Assembly (NCBI RefSeq): GCF_000835495.1
Contig: NW_015622544.1
Span: 3,996,855 to 4,060,854 of the forward strand
Origin: Cladophialophora immunda
Lineage: Eukaryota > Ascomycota > Eurotiomycetes > Chaetothyriales > Herpotrichiellaceae
DNA: 64,000 nucleotides
Direction of reading: 5' to 3'
Positions 11,028 through 23,236 of this stretch are shown in pieces. Position 1 is the first letter of the stretch. The number at the start of each line of letters is the position of its first letter. Below the pieces are notes generated by a model. The model did not search any database. It was not told the DNA's origin and saw only the letters and a program-made list of their open reading frames with translations. A program made the translations under genes and the position numbers.

Positions 11028-13851
11028 TGCGAGCGCCGCTCTCCGCGAAGGTCCAAACGTTTATTCCTCACAATTGTAGCGTCACAGGGCCACTTGGACC
11101 TGACGAGATCAGAGGTGTTGATCCCGGCAAAGCTCCTCCTCGTGTGTCTCGTGCGCGATCCGCAGTCGTAACTCTTTGACTTTAACCCCTTTGACAGATT
11201 TACGTTGACACGAGGTCGGGGGATCCAATACTGAAAAGATTATGATGAAGTGCCAAATGACTGTGGATCAACCACGAGTTCTTGTTGTGACGAAGAGGAG
11301 AATTGCGTGGTCGAAAGGAAGCGGCTGGGCCGTGAAGGGAGCCGTGGCCGAAAACAGACAAAAGAATGTGGGACGAGACAACCGTCTCAACAGAAAGCCA
11401 AAATCCAACGTGGAAAAGACTGAATTGAAGTAGGTATGTCGCTGTGAAAGATTGAAGGGCGCTCAGTGCGAAGGACGAAGAGGAGTCGAAGAACAGCCGC
11501 AGGTGAGTTGGGCCAGCAGATCTCTTGTTCTCGGCCCTCCAGCCAGCACAGAGGTGGTGGAGAGGATGGAGACAGCCCAAAGCAACGAGCGAAAAGGCAC
11601 GGGCAAATGGGCATTGATGTTCGAAGGGGAGCAGAAGGCGATGGTGAGCGAGTGCGAGATGAAGGGGCATTGTACACGCAGCCTCCGGCGGTGGACCCCG
11701 AATGCGGTTGGCTCACAGGCCTGGGTGAAAGAAAGCTTGGTGCGCCTACGGGGTGCCTACTGGGTGCCTACTGCCTGCAAGGGGCAAAGCGCCGCCCGCA
11801 AAATCTCTCCTTCAAACACGCTGCCGCAAGGGTCTTCAATCTGAAGAGCGTTGAAAATCTCCTGACCTGACATGCCCCCTTCCAATCAGAAGTCATCCAG
11901 GCTGACGAGCACCATCAGCTCAACGATGAGCCGAATTTCAGCGAACATCGCTGGCGGACCTCGATGATGGTGCATTGGATTTCGAGATTTCAACACGGTG
12001 CGACAGGCGAGAAGTTTGTTTTTGCGAAGCACCAAAATGAATCGCTCGCCAGGTAGTGGCATCTCGTTCAGGGCAGTGCAAAGAGACATTTGACCCATTG
12101 TGGAAACTGATCAGCTACCGAAATGTTGCAGCATATCCAAGTCACACATCTATAGTTTCATCGAGAGCATCGCGCAGCAGTCATCCAGAGATGGACAAAC
12201 TCGACAGGAATGTTCTCATTCAGATTACCTTCCTGCAAACACAGACCTGAGCTTCACCTTCGGACAAAGAGTAGGAACAGAAAATATCATCTTTGCTTCA
12301 CTCCGCAGGGATGCTGACGATCCGCGTTGGAATAGGGGCAGGGACCGGTTTCGGGCAGCTTCTTCCCGCACAGCAACATTCACGATGACAATCTAGCATC
12401 AGCATGTCAAAAATCATCCTGCCCTAAGTGAAATGAACTTCGTTTCCAAGCAGAACACAGCATATGTCTCCTGCACGCAATACTATGGTGCTATGTATCC
12501 ATAGCCGTGACAGTTGCCACCTGTGGCGCAGTACCTCCAACTCGCAAGGTCTAAATATGGGTACATACGGTTTAAGCCAAGGTCTTACGCTGTGGCGCCC
12601 CGATGCATATCCCACGCAAGCGATGTCAGAGTCAGTTGGACCATTTGGGATTCGGCTGAACACAGGGTCACCCTGCAGCATGCAGTGATCTCATTTATCC
12701 TTTGGCAGGTTGGCCGGAATAGAAGGTTACATTTGGGTGTCGATGAATCCAGCGCATGCGGCGTGTGATCCTGTCTGATACATTGAGAAGCCATGCCCAG
12801 CAGAAACTGCGGGGGAGTGGAATTTGGCCAAAGCCATGGACGACGCCACCATCGTATGCGGGCGAACCCTTGAAGACCAGACACACTGGCGAGCTGGATC
12901 CACTTGTTCGCTGCCGGTGTTTCATAGTTGAGATCTAGAGATGCGATCTACGTTGGAGATGGGGGATGGAGGATGGAGGATAGAGGATGGAGGTGCACAT
13001 TCTGTGAAGGGTGTGTTTGTCCCAGCTACTCTCAGTGTGTGCTGTATGACTGCCTGTCTGGTGAGAACCCAGGAGGACTGCATCCATCCTTCTATCGAGG
13101 AACATGAGCAGGCAGGCGAGGTGCGGCTGAAGGTCTTTGTCGCTGGGCACCGAGTCGGGGATTCGCCAGCCCAGAAGGCGCAAGCACCAGTTACGCGAGG
13201 ACTCAACTACCTGAGACTGGCCTAGGTGGCTCGGGGGCCACCCGCCAGCAGTAGTGCCATGCCTGTCGTCAGCGCTTTGTTCCCATTTCCCTGCAGCTGC
13301 AGCCCGATTCGCTTCTCTCAGCTCAGGGGACTTAACCCTGCAAGAAGGGCTGAGCTGCTTTTCAGCAGGCTGTGCGGGTGTGCACAACTGACCAGAAAAC
13401 CAAGAAAACTGAAACAACACCTCTCGTCCCTTGTCTTGCTGGATATTTCTCAATATCATCTTGTAAAAGTCCTAATTCGATCACGATCGACCTTTCTTGG
13501 TCCTGGTTCTTTGTCCTCTCCTTTGAGATCCTCAGCAACTTACATTCTTTTCCCTCCTCTTTCTCCGCATCCAATCCTGCATATCACTTAATTCACCAGG
13601 CCAGTCTCCCTCTGACAGCCCGCATCAGCCATCAGCGGTCTACCCATCAGCAGCGAACTCCTGCCCTCTGACCGGCCCTGGCGGCTGTCAGTCGTACACT
13701 CTCACACCGGCTCACTTGACCAGTGACCTGTCCGCCATATCACATATTACCCGCAGGGTAACCAAATATCTGCGGTGGTGCTGGGTCTCAGCACTCGCAC
13801 CGATCTCTCCAGCACAACACCCTCTTTTCCATCTACCCACGCTTTGGCATC
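11028..13851. other. Long intergenic region between OPY2 and chitin synthase
   Basis: About 2.8 kb between divergent genes. Overlapping ORFs of up to 174 codons occur in several frames, but none shows domains, splice logic or codon bias that I trust. Visible structure: three tandem copies of an 11-mer (GGGTGCCTACT type) around 11746-11772, a GGATGGA-type microsatellite at about 12957-12993, and pyrimidine-rich tracts at about 13490-13580. The pyrimidine tracts lead up to the chitin synthase start and suggest a long 5' leader. Confidence 0.5.
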
Positions 13852-16709
13852 ATGGCAAGCCAATATCCGGGTGGTTATGACAATGGTCACCAGCTCAATG
13901 ACATACCTCCTGGCAATGTACGTGGATCGAGGCCCTGCGCTGTGAAACAAGCTGGACTGACCCCGTGTGCAGGCTTACCGACCAACTGAACAGCATTCAG
14001 ACGACGAAGCAGAGCATTCCTTACTGCATCAGAACGCCGCATATCAGTCGCAATACGACGATCCCCATTCCCGTCCATTGACGCCAGGACAAGAGTCGAT
14101 TTACACCCTGAATGAGACGTACGTAGGAGGAGACAAATCACAAGCCCCAATCACAGGATACAACCCTCAACATACTCAACCGTACGGGCGCGAAGGTGGC
14201 TACGGCTTGAGCAACACACAGGCCGGCTTCCCGACGCCAGGGTACCCTGATCCGACCCAGCGCAGCAATTCGACCGAAGCATGGCAGCAACGACAAGCTC
14301 CCGGTTTCGGCTCCGTCAAACGCTACGCCACCAGAAAAGTCAAGGTGGTCAACAGCGTACTGAGCATTGACTATCCAGTGCCCAGTGCCATCCAAAATGC
14401 AATTCAATCTAAATACCGGACCGATCTCGAGGGTGGCAGCGAGGAGTTTACCCACATGCGATACACGGCCGCGACCTGCGACCCGGATGATTTCACACTG
14501 AAGAATGGCTACAACCTGCGTCCCGCCATGTACAACCGGCACACCGAGCTCCTCATCGCCATTACGGCCTACAACGAGGATAAGGTCTTGACTGCCCGCA
14601 CGCTGCACGGCGTGATGCAGAACATCCGTGATATCGTGAACCTGAAGAAATCCGAGTTCTGGAACAAGGGCGGACCGGCCTGGCAGAAGATTGTCGTGTG
14701 CCTCGTTTTCGACGGTATCGATCCTTGTGACAAGAATACTCTGGACGTCCTCGCGACTGTCGGTGTGTACCAAGACGGGGTCATGAAGAAGGACGTCGAC
14801 GGCAAGGATACCGTGGTCCATATATTCGAATACACGACCCAACTCTCGGTGACTGCGAATCAACAGCTCATTCGACCAAACGACAACGACCCCACATCGC
14901 TGCCCCCAGTGCAGATGATGTTCTGTCTGAAGCAGAAGAACAGCAAGAAGATCAACTCCCACCGATGGCTGTTCAACGCATTTGGCCGCATCCTGAACCC
15001 GGAGATTTGCATTCTCCTTGACGCCGGCACCAAGCCTGGTTCCAAGGCTTTGATGGCACTGTGGGAAGCTTTCTACAACGACAAGGATCTCGGAGGCGCT
15101 TGCGGTGAGATTCACGCCATGTTGGGTCGTGGGGGAGTTTTCGGACGGAAGCTCTTGAACCCTCTGGTCGCCGCACAGAACTTCGAATACAAGATCAGTA
15201 ATATCTTGGACAAGCCGTTGGAGAGCTCTTTTGGCTACGTCAGTGTGTTGCCCGGTGCGTTCTCAGCATACCGTTTCCGTGCGATCATGGGCCGTCCTCT
15301 GGAGCAGTATTTCCACGGTGATCACACCCTTTCGAAGCGGCTGGGTAAAAAGGGTATCGAGGGAATGAACATCTTCAAGAAGAACATGTTCTTGGCCGAG
15401 GATCGTATTCTGTGTTTTGAATTGGTCGCCAAGGCAGGTTCGAAATGGCATCTCACCTACGTCAAGGCATCGAAAGCCGAAACCGATGTACCCGAAGGTG
15501 CTGCAGAGTTCATCGGTCAACGTCGACGATGGCTCAACGGGTCCTTTGCCGCCTCCATTTACTCTCTCATGCACTTCTCCCGCATGTACAAATCGGGCCA
15601 CAACATCATCCGAATGATCTTCTTCCACATCCAAATGATCTACAACATTGTGTCGGTCGTCCTTTCCTGGTTCTCACTCGCGGCGTTCTGGCTCACCACC
15701 AAGATCATCATGGATCTGGTGGGTCAGCCAAGCAGCAACAACAATGATCACGCATTCCCCTTCGGCAACAGCGCGACACCGATCATCAACACCGTCCTGC
15801 AGTACGCTTACCTCGCTTTCCTTCTTCTACAGTTCATCCTGGCTCTGGGTAATCGTCCCAAGGGTTCCAAGGTCGCATACATCATCTCCTTCTGCGTCTT
15901 CGCCGTCATTCAGCTCTACGTGATCGTCTTATCCATGTATTTGGTGGTCAAAGCGTTCACTTCAAAGGATGGCACCGACATCGTCACAAACGAGGGAGCC
16001 AACGAATTCATCAAGTCCTTCTTCGCTTCGACTGGACCTGGCATTGTCATCATCGCACTGGCCGCTACCTTTGGACTGTACTTTGTCGCCTCGTTCCTGT
16101 ACATGGATCCTTGGCACATGTTCACCTCCTTCATCCAGTACCTGCTCCTCATGCCATCCTTCATCAACATCCTCATGATCTACGCTTTTAGCAACTGGCA
16201 CGACGTCTCGTGGGGAACCAAGGGCGCGGACAAGGCAGACGTGTTACCTTCAGCTCAAACCAAAAAGGATGAAAAGGGCAAGGCGACTGTGGTGGAAGAA
16301 GTGGACAGACCCCAAGCCGACATCGACTCTCAGTTTGAGGCCACAGTGCGCCGCGCTTTGGCGCCGTACGTGCCCCCAGTGGAGAAGGAAGACAAAACCT
16401 TGGAAGACTCGTACAAGAACTTCCGAACTCGACTGGTGGCGACCTGGATCTTTTCGAACGCCTTGCTCTCGGTTGTCATTACTAGTGACAGCGTCGACAA
16501 CTTTGGATTTACTGTAAGTATCAGCAGCACACGTCTCAGCATTGCCTGGGCTCGGCTAACTTCTTGTATAGTCTAGGGCGACCAGTCGAAGCAGTCACTT
16601 TTTCCAAGCACTCTTGTGGACCACAGCGGCTCTTTCTGTCGTGCGCTTCACCGGATGCTGCTGGTTCCTCGGCAGGACCGGTCTACTCTGCTGTTTCAAT
16701 AGGAGATAA
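13852..16709 (+). CDS. chsB: Chitin synthase, class III
   Basis: Integral plasma-membrane glycosyltransferase polymerising UDP-GlcNAc into cell-wall chitin; class III enzymes serve hyphal growth. About 914 residues in three exons (13852-13917, 13973-16513, 16572-16709). The tiny first exon encodes [22 protein letters not shown]; the last encodes [16 protein letters not shown] and ends FNRR. Class III hallmarks seen: [21 protein letters not shown], then [17 protein letters not shown] and [14 protein letters not shown]. Catalytic motifs are [11 protein letters not shown] (about residue 497) and [10 protein letters not shown] (about 537), followed by at least six membrane helices. The N-terminal 90 residues are low-complexity and Gln/Pro-rich, as usual in this class. 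The assignment to class III rather than I or II rests on remembered family sequences; the enzyme family itself is certain. Confidence 0.95.
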
Positions 16710-17404
16710 TCACCTCACCAAAGCCAAGGGTGTCGGGAAGGTAACGGTTGGATCACGGTTGGCAGGCCGGGGCGTCCTAAGGATGTTCAGGGGGATCCTC
16801 ACGGGGCGAGAATAATCTCTTTCTGAAGTTGGCGATGACACAGTTTCTGTCAGATTTAGCAATGAACCCGCCATAAAATAGTAAAATGGCAAAATGGCGT
16901 TGGTACTGGGGTTAAATACATGTAAAAGTTATGTGTTCGCCTTGTTCGGCTGTCTTCCGCCGATAAGAAGCGAGGCCGCGGATTCCACCTGCGTCATGTG
17001 AGGGCGGCGAGGTCCATGTTGTTATGTACGAGCAAGTACCACTCGACACAGGTCTTCATCTCTAACTTCCTGTAAATCTTCGATAAACTGCCATCTACAT
17101 CATCTACGTTGCTAGTGAATTCCCTTTGTGAGCGCCTCTCACTGCCCTTGCTCGTTTTGCATGCTGTCCCGATTCAGCACCGTGCGAGACTTTGAGAAAC
17201 GTACTGTTCCCCGCCGGGTTTTAGGCTGCGCCCGACCCTCATTGCGCCTTCTGTCGCCTTTACAACCGATTTATCTGACGCGCCGCATTTCTTCTTTCGA
17301 CAAGTCCTCGCCTTCACAATTTCCACCAAGTCCTTGAAATTTCTTCAGAGGTAGATATTGAGCGAGTTGTGCTGTCGCCTCCGTGGTGACGACCCTCCGG
17401 CAAG
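16710..17404. other. Intergenic: chitin synthase 3' end and UBC12 promoter
   Basis: About 700 bases between two plus-strand genes. A short plus ORF (17128-17337) shows no features. Nothing else stands out. Confidence 0.4.
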
Positions 17405-18132
17405 ATGATGAAAATATGGTCGATGGTACGAGCGATTCCGGGTGCGTATTGGAAGTCGCTGATGGCAATTTGCAGAAGCAACAGCAACAAAAGGATGAAC
17501 AGGCACAAGGGGTGACACAAAAGAAGAAGAAGGTCACAGCTGCCCAACTTCGCGTGCAAAAAGGTGAATAAAGATCTGGACGCTTCGCTCTGTCCGGGTG
17601 GAGGGGTCGCTAATGCAGTTTCTCTCAGATCTAAGTGAACTGTCACTCGGTTCAACCATGAAGACGACGTTCCCCAACCCCGACGATATCCTGAACTTTA
17701 CCCTCACGATCGAACCAGATGAAGGAATGTACAAGGGCGGCAGCTTCGTGTTCAACTTCTCCATCAACCAGAACTTCCCACACGATCCACCCAAAGTCAA
17801 ATGCACACAGAAGATTTACCATCCAAACATTGATCTAGAGGGAAATGTCTGCTTGAACATCCTGAGAGAGGATTGGAAGCCTGTGTTGAATTTGAACGCC
17901 GTTATCGTCGGCATGCAGGTAAACATCACACTTACAAGAGCGGGTATTGTCGAGTGTCTGTGGTTAACTTGATGGACAGTTCCTCTTCCTGGAGCCGAAT
18001 GCTTCTGATCCGCTAAACAAGGAGGCTGCTGAAGATCTCAGAAACAACCGAGAAGGATTCCGGCGTAATGCGCGAACGGCAATGGGGGGCGGGTCCGTGA
18101 GAGGACAGACCTACGACCGAGTATTGCGGTGA
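17405..18132 (+). CDS. UBC12: NEDD8-conjugating enzyme Ubc12
   Basis: E2 enzyme that takes NEDD8/Rub1 from the NAE1-UBA3 E1 and passes it to cullins, acting in cytosol and nucleus. About 183 residues, four exons: 17405-17425, 17476-17563, 17629-17918 and 17980-18132. Exon 1 encodes MMKIWSM, matching the Ubc12-specific N-terminal docking peptide. Exon 2 encodes a Gln/Lys-rich linker ending KKKKVTAAQLRVQK. Exon 3 carries the UBC fold with HPNIDLEGNVCLNILRE, whose cysteine is the thioester site, and WKPVLNLNAVIVGMQ. Exon 4 encodes FLFLEPNASDPLNKEAAE and ends YDRVLR. All joins preserve the frame and match family exon logic. The docking peptide separates it from ubiquitin E2s. The first of two adjacent ATGs is used here; starting at 17408 would lose one residue. 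Confidence 0.95.
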
Positions 18133-18979
18133 TGACAATGGGATCCGTGGGAAAGCCATGATGAATGACACGATTCAATGACAAGTCGAATACATGGATT
18201 TACATTGCGAGCTTTTTTTCGGGGGTTGCGGTCGACGACTTGGCAAGGGTAGAGGCGTTATTCAGGGCCACAAGGTTGATCAGCTGTGCACAGAGTGGTT
18301 CTCGCGAAGCTGGAGTTAATTTCGAGTTTTAAAGGTCACAGCACTATGCGACACTTCTCTTGAAACATCTCTCCACAGTCAAAGACCACGCAAGGCTCCA
18401 GGTAACTGTCTACTTCTTTGCCCGGTAACCCTGCGGGCGAAGGTGATATCTGGATCTCTCTTTCTGCGCTCTTAAGTTCGTACGAGCCTCCCTCACATTG
18501 GGTCGAAGTGATGTCCCAAGTCACGCTCCTGCTTTTTTGCCAATATCCCATCGGCCAGTATCTACATCACTAATCCAACCTCCCGCAGCCTAGATCCACC
18601 CGGACAAGGAGCTGGGATGTCAATTCCACCTATCAAATACATTCGCCTCGGACGCTACGAATTTGGACCTGTTTTCCCATGGAATGGCCTATATCCGAAG
18701 CACCTACCGATAGGTCTGGCTCGGCCTGCAGAATGCTCATATGATTCAGACTCGGATAAGGCGCTTGTGCGTACCGTATATCTGGAAACAACGTCATGCT
18801 AGAACGATATTAATCCCTCGGCGCATGCTGTTAGCTTCGCACAGTGGCTCCTGCTGAAATACCTGCCTCATCAAGATCTCCTCATTCTCGTTGACTTAGT
18901 ACTCTACCCACGAGAGCGACTACAGAAATCGAACGCAGATATTGGAACCATCAAAGTGTCCAGGACCTGGATTACGACG
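18133..18979. other. Intergenic: UBC12 3' region and upstream of NAD(P)-binding gene
   Basis: About 850 bases with only short ORFs (for example 18617-18802 plus) that lack recognisable features. A homopolymeric T run near 18214 may belong to the 3' end of UBC12. Confidence 0.4.
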
Positions 18980-19789
18980 ATGAAGGTCATTATCGCTGGC
19001 GCCACTGGCTTTGTTGGGAAACAAGTTGTCGTCCAATCCATCGAGAACCCCGAGATTTCCTCAATCATCGTGCTTACTCGGCGCAATATCGACGAAAAGC
19101 TAAGCCAAAATCCCAAGGTGCAGGTCATCCTGCACGAGGACTTCCAGTCGTATCCGGCAGACCTGCTCGAGCAACTTCAAGGAGTGCAAGGCTGTGTTTG
19201 GTAAAGGACATGCACCTGAGTGCTTTGATTGCTAGACAAAAGCTGACCCGGCGTCCAAGGTGCCTAGGAGGCAAGGTCGAGGACTTCCCCGATCTTCAGA
19301 CTGCGAGGAAGGTCGGCGTCGACTTCACCTTGGCCGCCGCAAACGCCTTCGTGGAAGGCATCTGTCCAAACCTGCAACCAGGACAGAGATTCCGGTTCGT
19401 CTTCTGCAGCGGCAACGGGGCCGAATGGGACCAGGACAAGAAACTCTGGCTATTTCCCGACACCCGAAAATTGAAGGTACCGTCAGCCCTTCTTTATTCT
19501 CCCAGATCTGTCAGCTTGTTACGACGGTCTTCACTAACGTCAACCAAAGGGTGCCGCGGAACGGGGCTTGCTGGACATTGCCGACGCCAATCCAGACGTG
19601 TTCGAGGCGATCGTGCTTCGTCCAGGCGGCGTCGTACCCGATGAGAGCGTCGTACTCGGCAAGATCGCATCGCTGATGACCCCGGTCGTCCCCGTCACTC
19701 AGCTGGCGAGGGCGCTGATTAGATCTTGCATCAGCCCGCCACCAGAGAAGGTCGTTGAGAATCGGGAAATTCTGCAGCTTGGTTCTTGA
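18980..19789 (+). CDS. NAD(P)-binding epimerase/NmrA-like protein
   Basis: Small Rossmann-fold protein of about 225 residues, probably an atypical SDR or NAD-dependent epimerase relative of the HTATIP2/NmrA kind. It begins MKVIIAGATGFVGKQVV, a clear GxxGxxG dinucleotide-binding loop, followed by IIVLTRR at the second strand. Three exons: 18980-19200, 19260-19476 and 19550-19789; the joins give GCVWCLGGKVEDF and KLKGAAERGLLDI. Later segments include RFVFCSGNGAEWDQ, EAIVLRPGGVVPD and a C-terminal ARALIRSCISPP. The classical SDR tyrosine-lysine pair is not evident, so catalytic activity is uncertain. Such proteins are common in fungi as uncharacterised oxidoreductases. Start chosen at the first ATG before the Rossmann motif. 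Confidence 0.8.
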
Positions 19790-20851
19790 TGGTTGGCAAG
19801 GTGCGTTTTCAAGGAGACAGGGACAGGGCAGTCTCTCGGTAAAGGCCAGGGCGTTTCCTATGTTGAGCCTCCCTTGAGGAGCGGGATTCAACACTGAGCG
19901 ATGATCTTTCTTGGGGACTGCAGTCTCTCGGAATAGTATTTCGTCTTCGTATCACCCTCGTCAAAGAAACATAGAGCCCAGGGCTGAACTCCTTCACCAT
20001 GATTAGATGGTTGGGAAAACTGAGGCGAGTACTCTTGAGGAACCAGCTTCGATGCTGTTTCCGGGCAATGGCGTCGTTTTTGGAAGTCTTGAGACAGAGT
20101 CTTGAAGATTTTTCCATCGAAGAAAGGATTTCATACGTCCCAACTGTGCGAAACACGTTCTGAACCTTCCGTAGTTGGGTTAATCGCTCCCTGTACGTGA
20201 GAAGCTAGCAAGCGTCACTGAAGTGAAAGACAGAACCCGACCCTTGTAACGTTTTACGTCCTTATCTGACAACAGAGTGACGCGAGTTATTCACTTCTTG
20301 CCCACAGAAGTTCAGGAATTAGGAAGGGGCGTATTCCGTGCCCATCTTCTCGAGTTCACGATCACTTGGCGTCACTCTCTGCGTCGACGAATCCTTGAGG
20401 AGCAACTTCAAGGAAACCTTTGAAAAGGCTCTGAATGAGTCCAGATTGACTGCTGGTCTTACGCTCTCGGAGTCCTCTATCCGCTTACAGGATTGGTTGG
20501 TTCTCTGTCTTGCTACCCGCAGTGAAGATTGGCTGATGCACCAAGTAATTCCTTGCTTCCCTGCGGCATTCAGTCCGAGCCTGCGTAGTTCTCCCACACC
20601 CGTTGACAAAAACAGAATGGCGGATTCTATGTCTAATCTCGCCCGTTGGTACCGCGGCGGGTTCCTCCTCCTTCGACAAGCATGGCGCGAACGCGGCGGC
20701 GGCGACGACGGCGACGACGACAATTGGGATCCAAGAGCGCGCGAACTACTACTCGACCCATACCTTCCTCCTTATTATCGGTCGGTGCAGTAGTCTCCTC
20801 TCGCCTCGTCTCTCATCTAAAGCTTACGGTCACAGAGCCGTACTTCTCACC
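19790..20851. other. Intergenic region with a GC-rich trinucleotide stretch
   Basis: About 1 kb downstream of the NAD(P)-binding gene. ORFs run on both strands (20338-20793 plus, 20319-20723 minus), but the plus one lacks an early ATG and neither has motifs. A CGGCGGCGACGACGG-type triplet run sits near 20694-20722. Confidence 0.35.
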
Positions 20852-21127
20852 ATGGTTATCCATACCGACGATGATCCCCTCCAAATCCTTGATCAGCTTA
20901 CAAGAGTAGTAGAAGAATTGGAGGCTACGGTGATCGCCGGAAACGAGCCTGACGACCCGCAGGTGAAGGAATTGAGGGAGGTAGTGCAATTCCTAGAGGA
21001 GATCTTTCTGGATGATAGCGGTGAAGAGAGTGAGGAGGGGGGAGAAACTGCAGAGGGAAAGGATGCGACCGAAGAGAACGACACACAAACTGTTACTCGG
21101 AGCCAGGAACATGCCGAAGACAAGTGA
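20852..21127 (+). CDS. Small acidic coiled-coil protein, hypothetical
   Basis: A 91-residue ORF starting at an ATG in a good eukaryotic context (CACCATGG). The protein begins MVIHTDDDPLQILDQL, has a predicted amphipathic helix (VVEELEATVIAGN, then VKELREVVQFLEEIFL) and ends in a strongly acidic tail (DDSGEESEEGGE and onward). I do not recognise a family. The favourable start, heptad-like leucines and coherent composition argue for a real small gene, but a chance ORF in a long intergenic region cannot be excluded. It could also be the last exon of a longer spliced gene, since the frame is open upstream to 20603. Confidence 0.35.
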   Translation: MVIHTDDDPLQILDQLTRVVEELEATVIAGNEPDDPQVKELREVVQFLEEIFLDDSGEESEEGGETAEGKDATEENDTQTVTRSQEHAEDK

Positions 21128-22153
21128 CCGGCGTCAAGTCAGACTACTCTCGTCGAGTAGTGGTAGAGGCAGTGAGAGGCTCAGTTCTGGCGCGCGGGAA
21201 ATGCCCAACCACCGCAGATATGGATGAACCAAAGACTATCGGTAGGATGGTCGATCAGGGCCAGCTTATCGACCAACGGTCAAATTGACAATTCTTCTAA
21301 ACACCTATTTTCTCGATTGTCCGCCTCTCCACATTGTGCTTCCTGTGTCTATGTTCAGCGCTTACTCTCATTTCTTCCTAACTTAGGACACCCCTCTCGT
21401 CATCACTAGGGGTAGGAGACTCTACTTCCCCCGGAGTTGAAGAGAGGCAGGCTTTATTAACCGCGATGTCTAGCTCATATCTGTAAAACCGAATAACGAA
21501 GAAAGTTTGTAGGCTTCCTAGAAGAGGCAATCTTATCGACCATACTCCAGAGGGCTTCCTCCGAGTCGAGTTCAAAATCAGAACCTGGCACAGACGGCCA
21601 TACAATACCTAGGTACCTCAGTCCATTCCCTTTCTGATGATCTGTATCCAAAAGAACACACGTCGACAGAAATATAAACCAAAAAGTATAGGGCAACGCT
21701 GTCTAGTGCCAGAGAAAATTTATATAAATATGGGTGTTTGAGCAATGATAGGAAGTCGCCCGACACCAACCAGACTCACTGAACGGCGATATCAGATCCG
21801 CGGTCTTTGGATGTTGATGTTCATCTCGGCTATATAGGTGGGGATGCTGTAAGAAGTGGAGCCGAACTCGTAAAAGACACGATTGACAATGTCGAACTAC
21901 CAGTATCCGGTTCATTAATTTCTGTAGGGTAGCTGTCCAGGGTTGTATCGTCCGTCAAAGTCGATGAGGATCTTCATTGAACGATTCAAGATTGCGAGTG
22001 GCCATCTTCGTGGCTCTATGTCACGGCGGGCAATGAGTGTCTTGCGTGCTTGATCGTTGTCGGCCTGAAGAATAAATGCTCTGGTTATTCCCCTGTGCCA
22101 AATACGCTAAAATCTGGTACATATCGGCATCCAGCGGCTGGACAGATCGATTA
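21128..22153. other. Intergenic region, nothing recognised
   Basis: About 1 kb, moderately AT-rich around 21660-21740, with a CCTAGGTACCT palindromic motif near 21608. Short minus-strand ORFs lack features. Confidence 0.35.
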
Positions 22154-23236
22154 TTATGCTGCGCGACGCCTTCCATGGTCGTCGATTTCCTTCACACTAT
22201 CCCTCAGATGGTGCAGCAATTCAGAGGTGAATGTTTGCTGCTCGCAGATGAATCTGTCCCAATCGGAATGTTGTAAGAAGACGTTTATCATGCAGGCGGC
22301 GAACTGCGTCAGTAATAACCTGAGATCGTCGCCCTCTCTTGTGTGGTCATAGACGTATTGAACGAGCAGGAAAACTTCTGATACGCGCTGCGGAAACAAC
22401 TTGAGCGAGACCAAGGTTCGGCGCATCTTGTATAGAACCAGTGATCTGAGTGATTCAATGACGTATCTGTCGGCGAAGACGTACAGTTTTGCCAGGGACA
22501 GGAGCGTCTCCATCAGACTTTCTGAGGGCGTGGAATTTCTGTATGGGTGGAAGATGGGCCCGTTCCAGTCCGACGCAGCGCTGCGGAACTTGGTCCAGTC
22601 CATCGCTAGCTTTGAGCCGGGATCGGGATGATATGAGATGACAGGAGCTTTGGCCTGGGTGTCCGTGCTATGGACTTTGGAGTTCTGATGTATTCTACAC
22701 CACCTTAACCACGAAATAGGGCGAGAAATTTGATGCGTCCAAGCTCTCTTGTGGTGGTTATGGTGTAGTGCTTGTCGAAGGCTGTCCGTTGGCGTTGTTA
22801 GCCCTTCTCCTGCACCGCTGTCGCTCTTTTTTTCCACACCAGTAGAGAAGGATTTTGAATGGCTGGAGCCGAGATTGTCGCAGCTTGTTCCCGATTGTAG
22901 TGGTGACAAGACTTCCCTGTCTGCGACAGTCTCAGGAGGAGGGACCGAAAAATCTCCTTTATAGGCAAACTCGCAGAAGCGCAAAAAGGTCTTCTCGTCG
23001 ATGTCATCCAAAACAGCCCGTCTTTCCACACTCTCGGCCATGTCCCCATTGATTAGGGCGGCAAAGACAGGGGAGAGTTTCACGGCCAGACTGGAATGGA
23101 CATTGAATGCCTTTCTCTCCAAACCCACGAGGAACTGAAATGTTGTTGAGCTCAGGGATCTGCGGTTGTTAGAATTAGGAGTCGTGAATAGCGGGTTTCC
23201 AGGTAATGCTTACTCGCTGAGAGGGAGACATTGCAT
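22154..23236 (-). CDS. BTB/POZ domain protein
   Basis: Protein of about 333 residues with an N-terminal BTB/POZ fold, a protein-interaction domain often used as a Cullin-3 adaptor. A short first exon (23236-23214) encodes MQCLPLSE; a GTAAGC donor and CTAAC branch join it to SLSSTTFQFLVGLERKAFNVHSSLAVKLSP. The BTB core continues with VFAALINGDMAES and FLRFCEFAYKGDF, the typical helix-strand pattern. After a poorly conserved 90-residue insert rich in Ser, Thr and His, the C-terminal part resumes the fungal BTB pattern: LLSLAKLYVFADRYVIESLRSL, then VSEVFLLVQYVYDHT and LLTQFAACMI. No Kelch, MATH or zinc-finger module follows. Fungal genomes carry many such lineage-specific BTB proteins of unknown partner. 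Confidence 0.85.

Noticed and set aside
11200..11716. Overlapping 109-156 codon ORFs on both strands upstream of OPY2
   Set aside because: Both strands are equally open, the hydrophobic segment looks accidental, and there is no start context or splice support.
12935..13459. 174-codon minus ORF
   Set aside because: Lies across microsatellite and leader sequence of the chitin synthase; no family resemblance.
14138..15115. 325-codon ORF on the minus strand
   Set aside because: Exactly antisense to the chitin synthase catalytic exon; no domain; explained by codon bias of the real gene.
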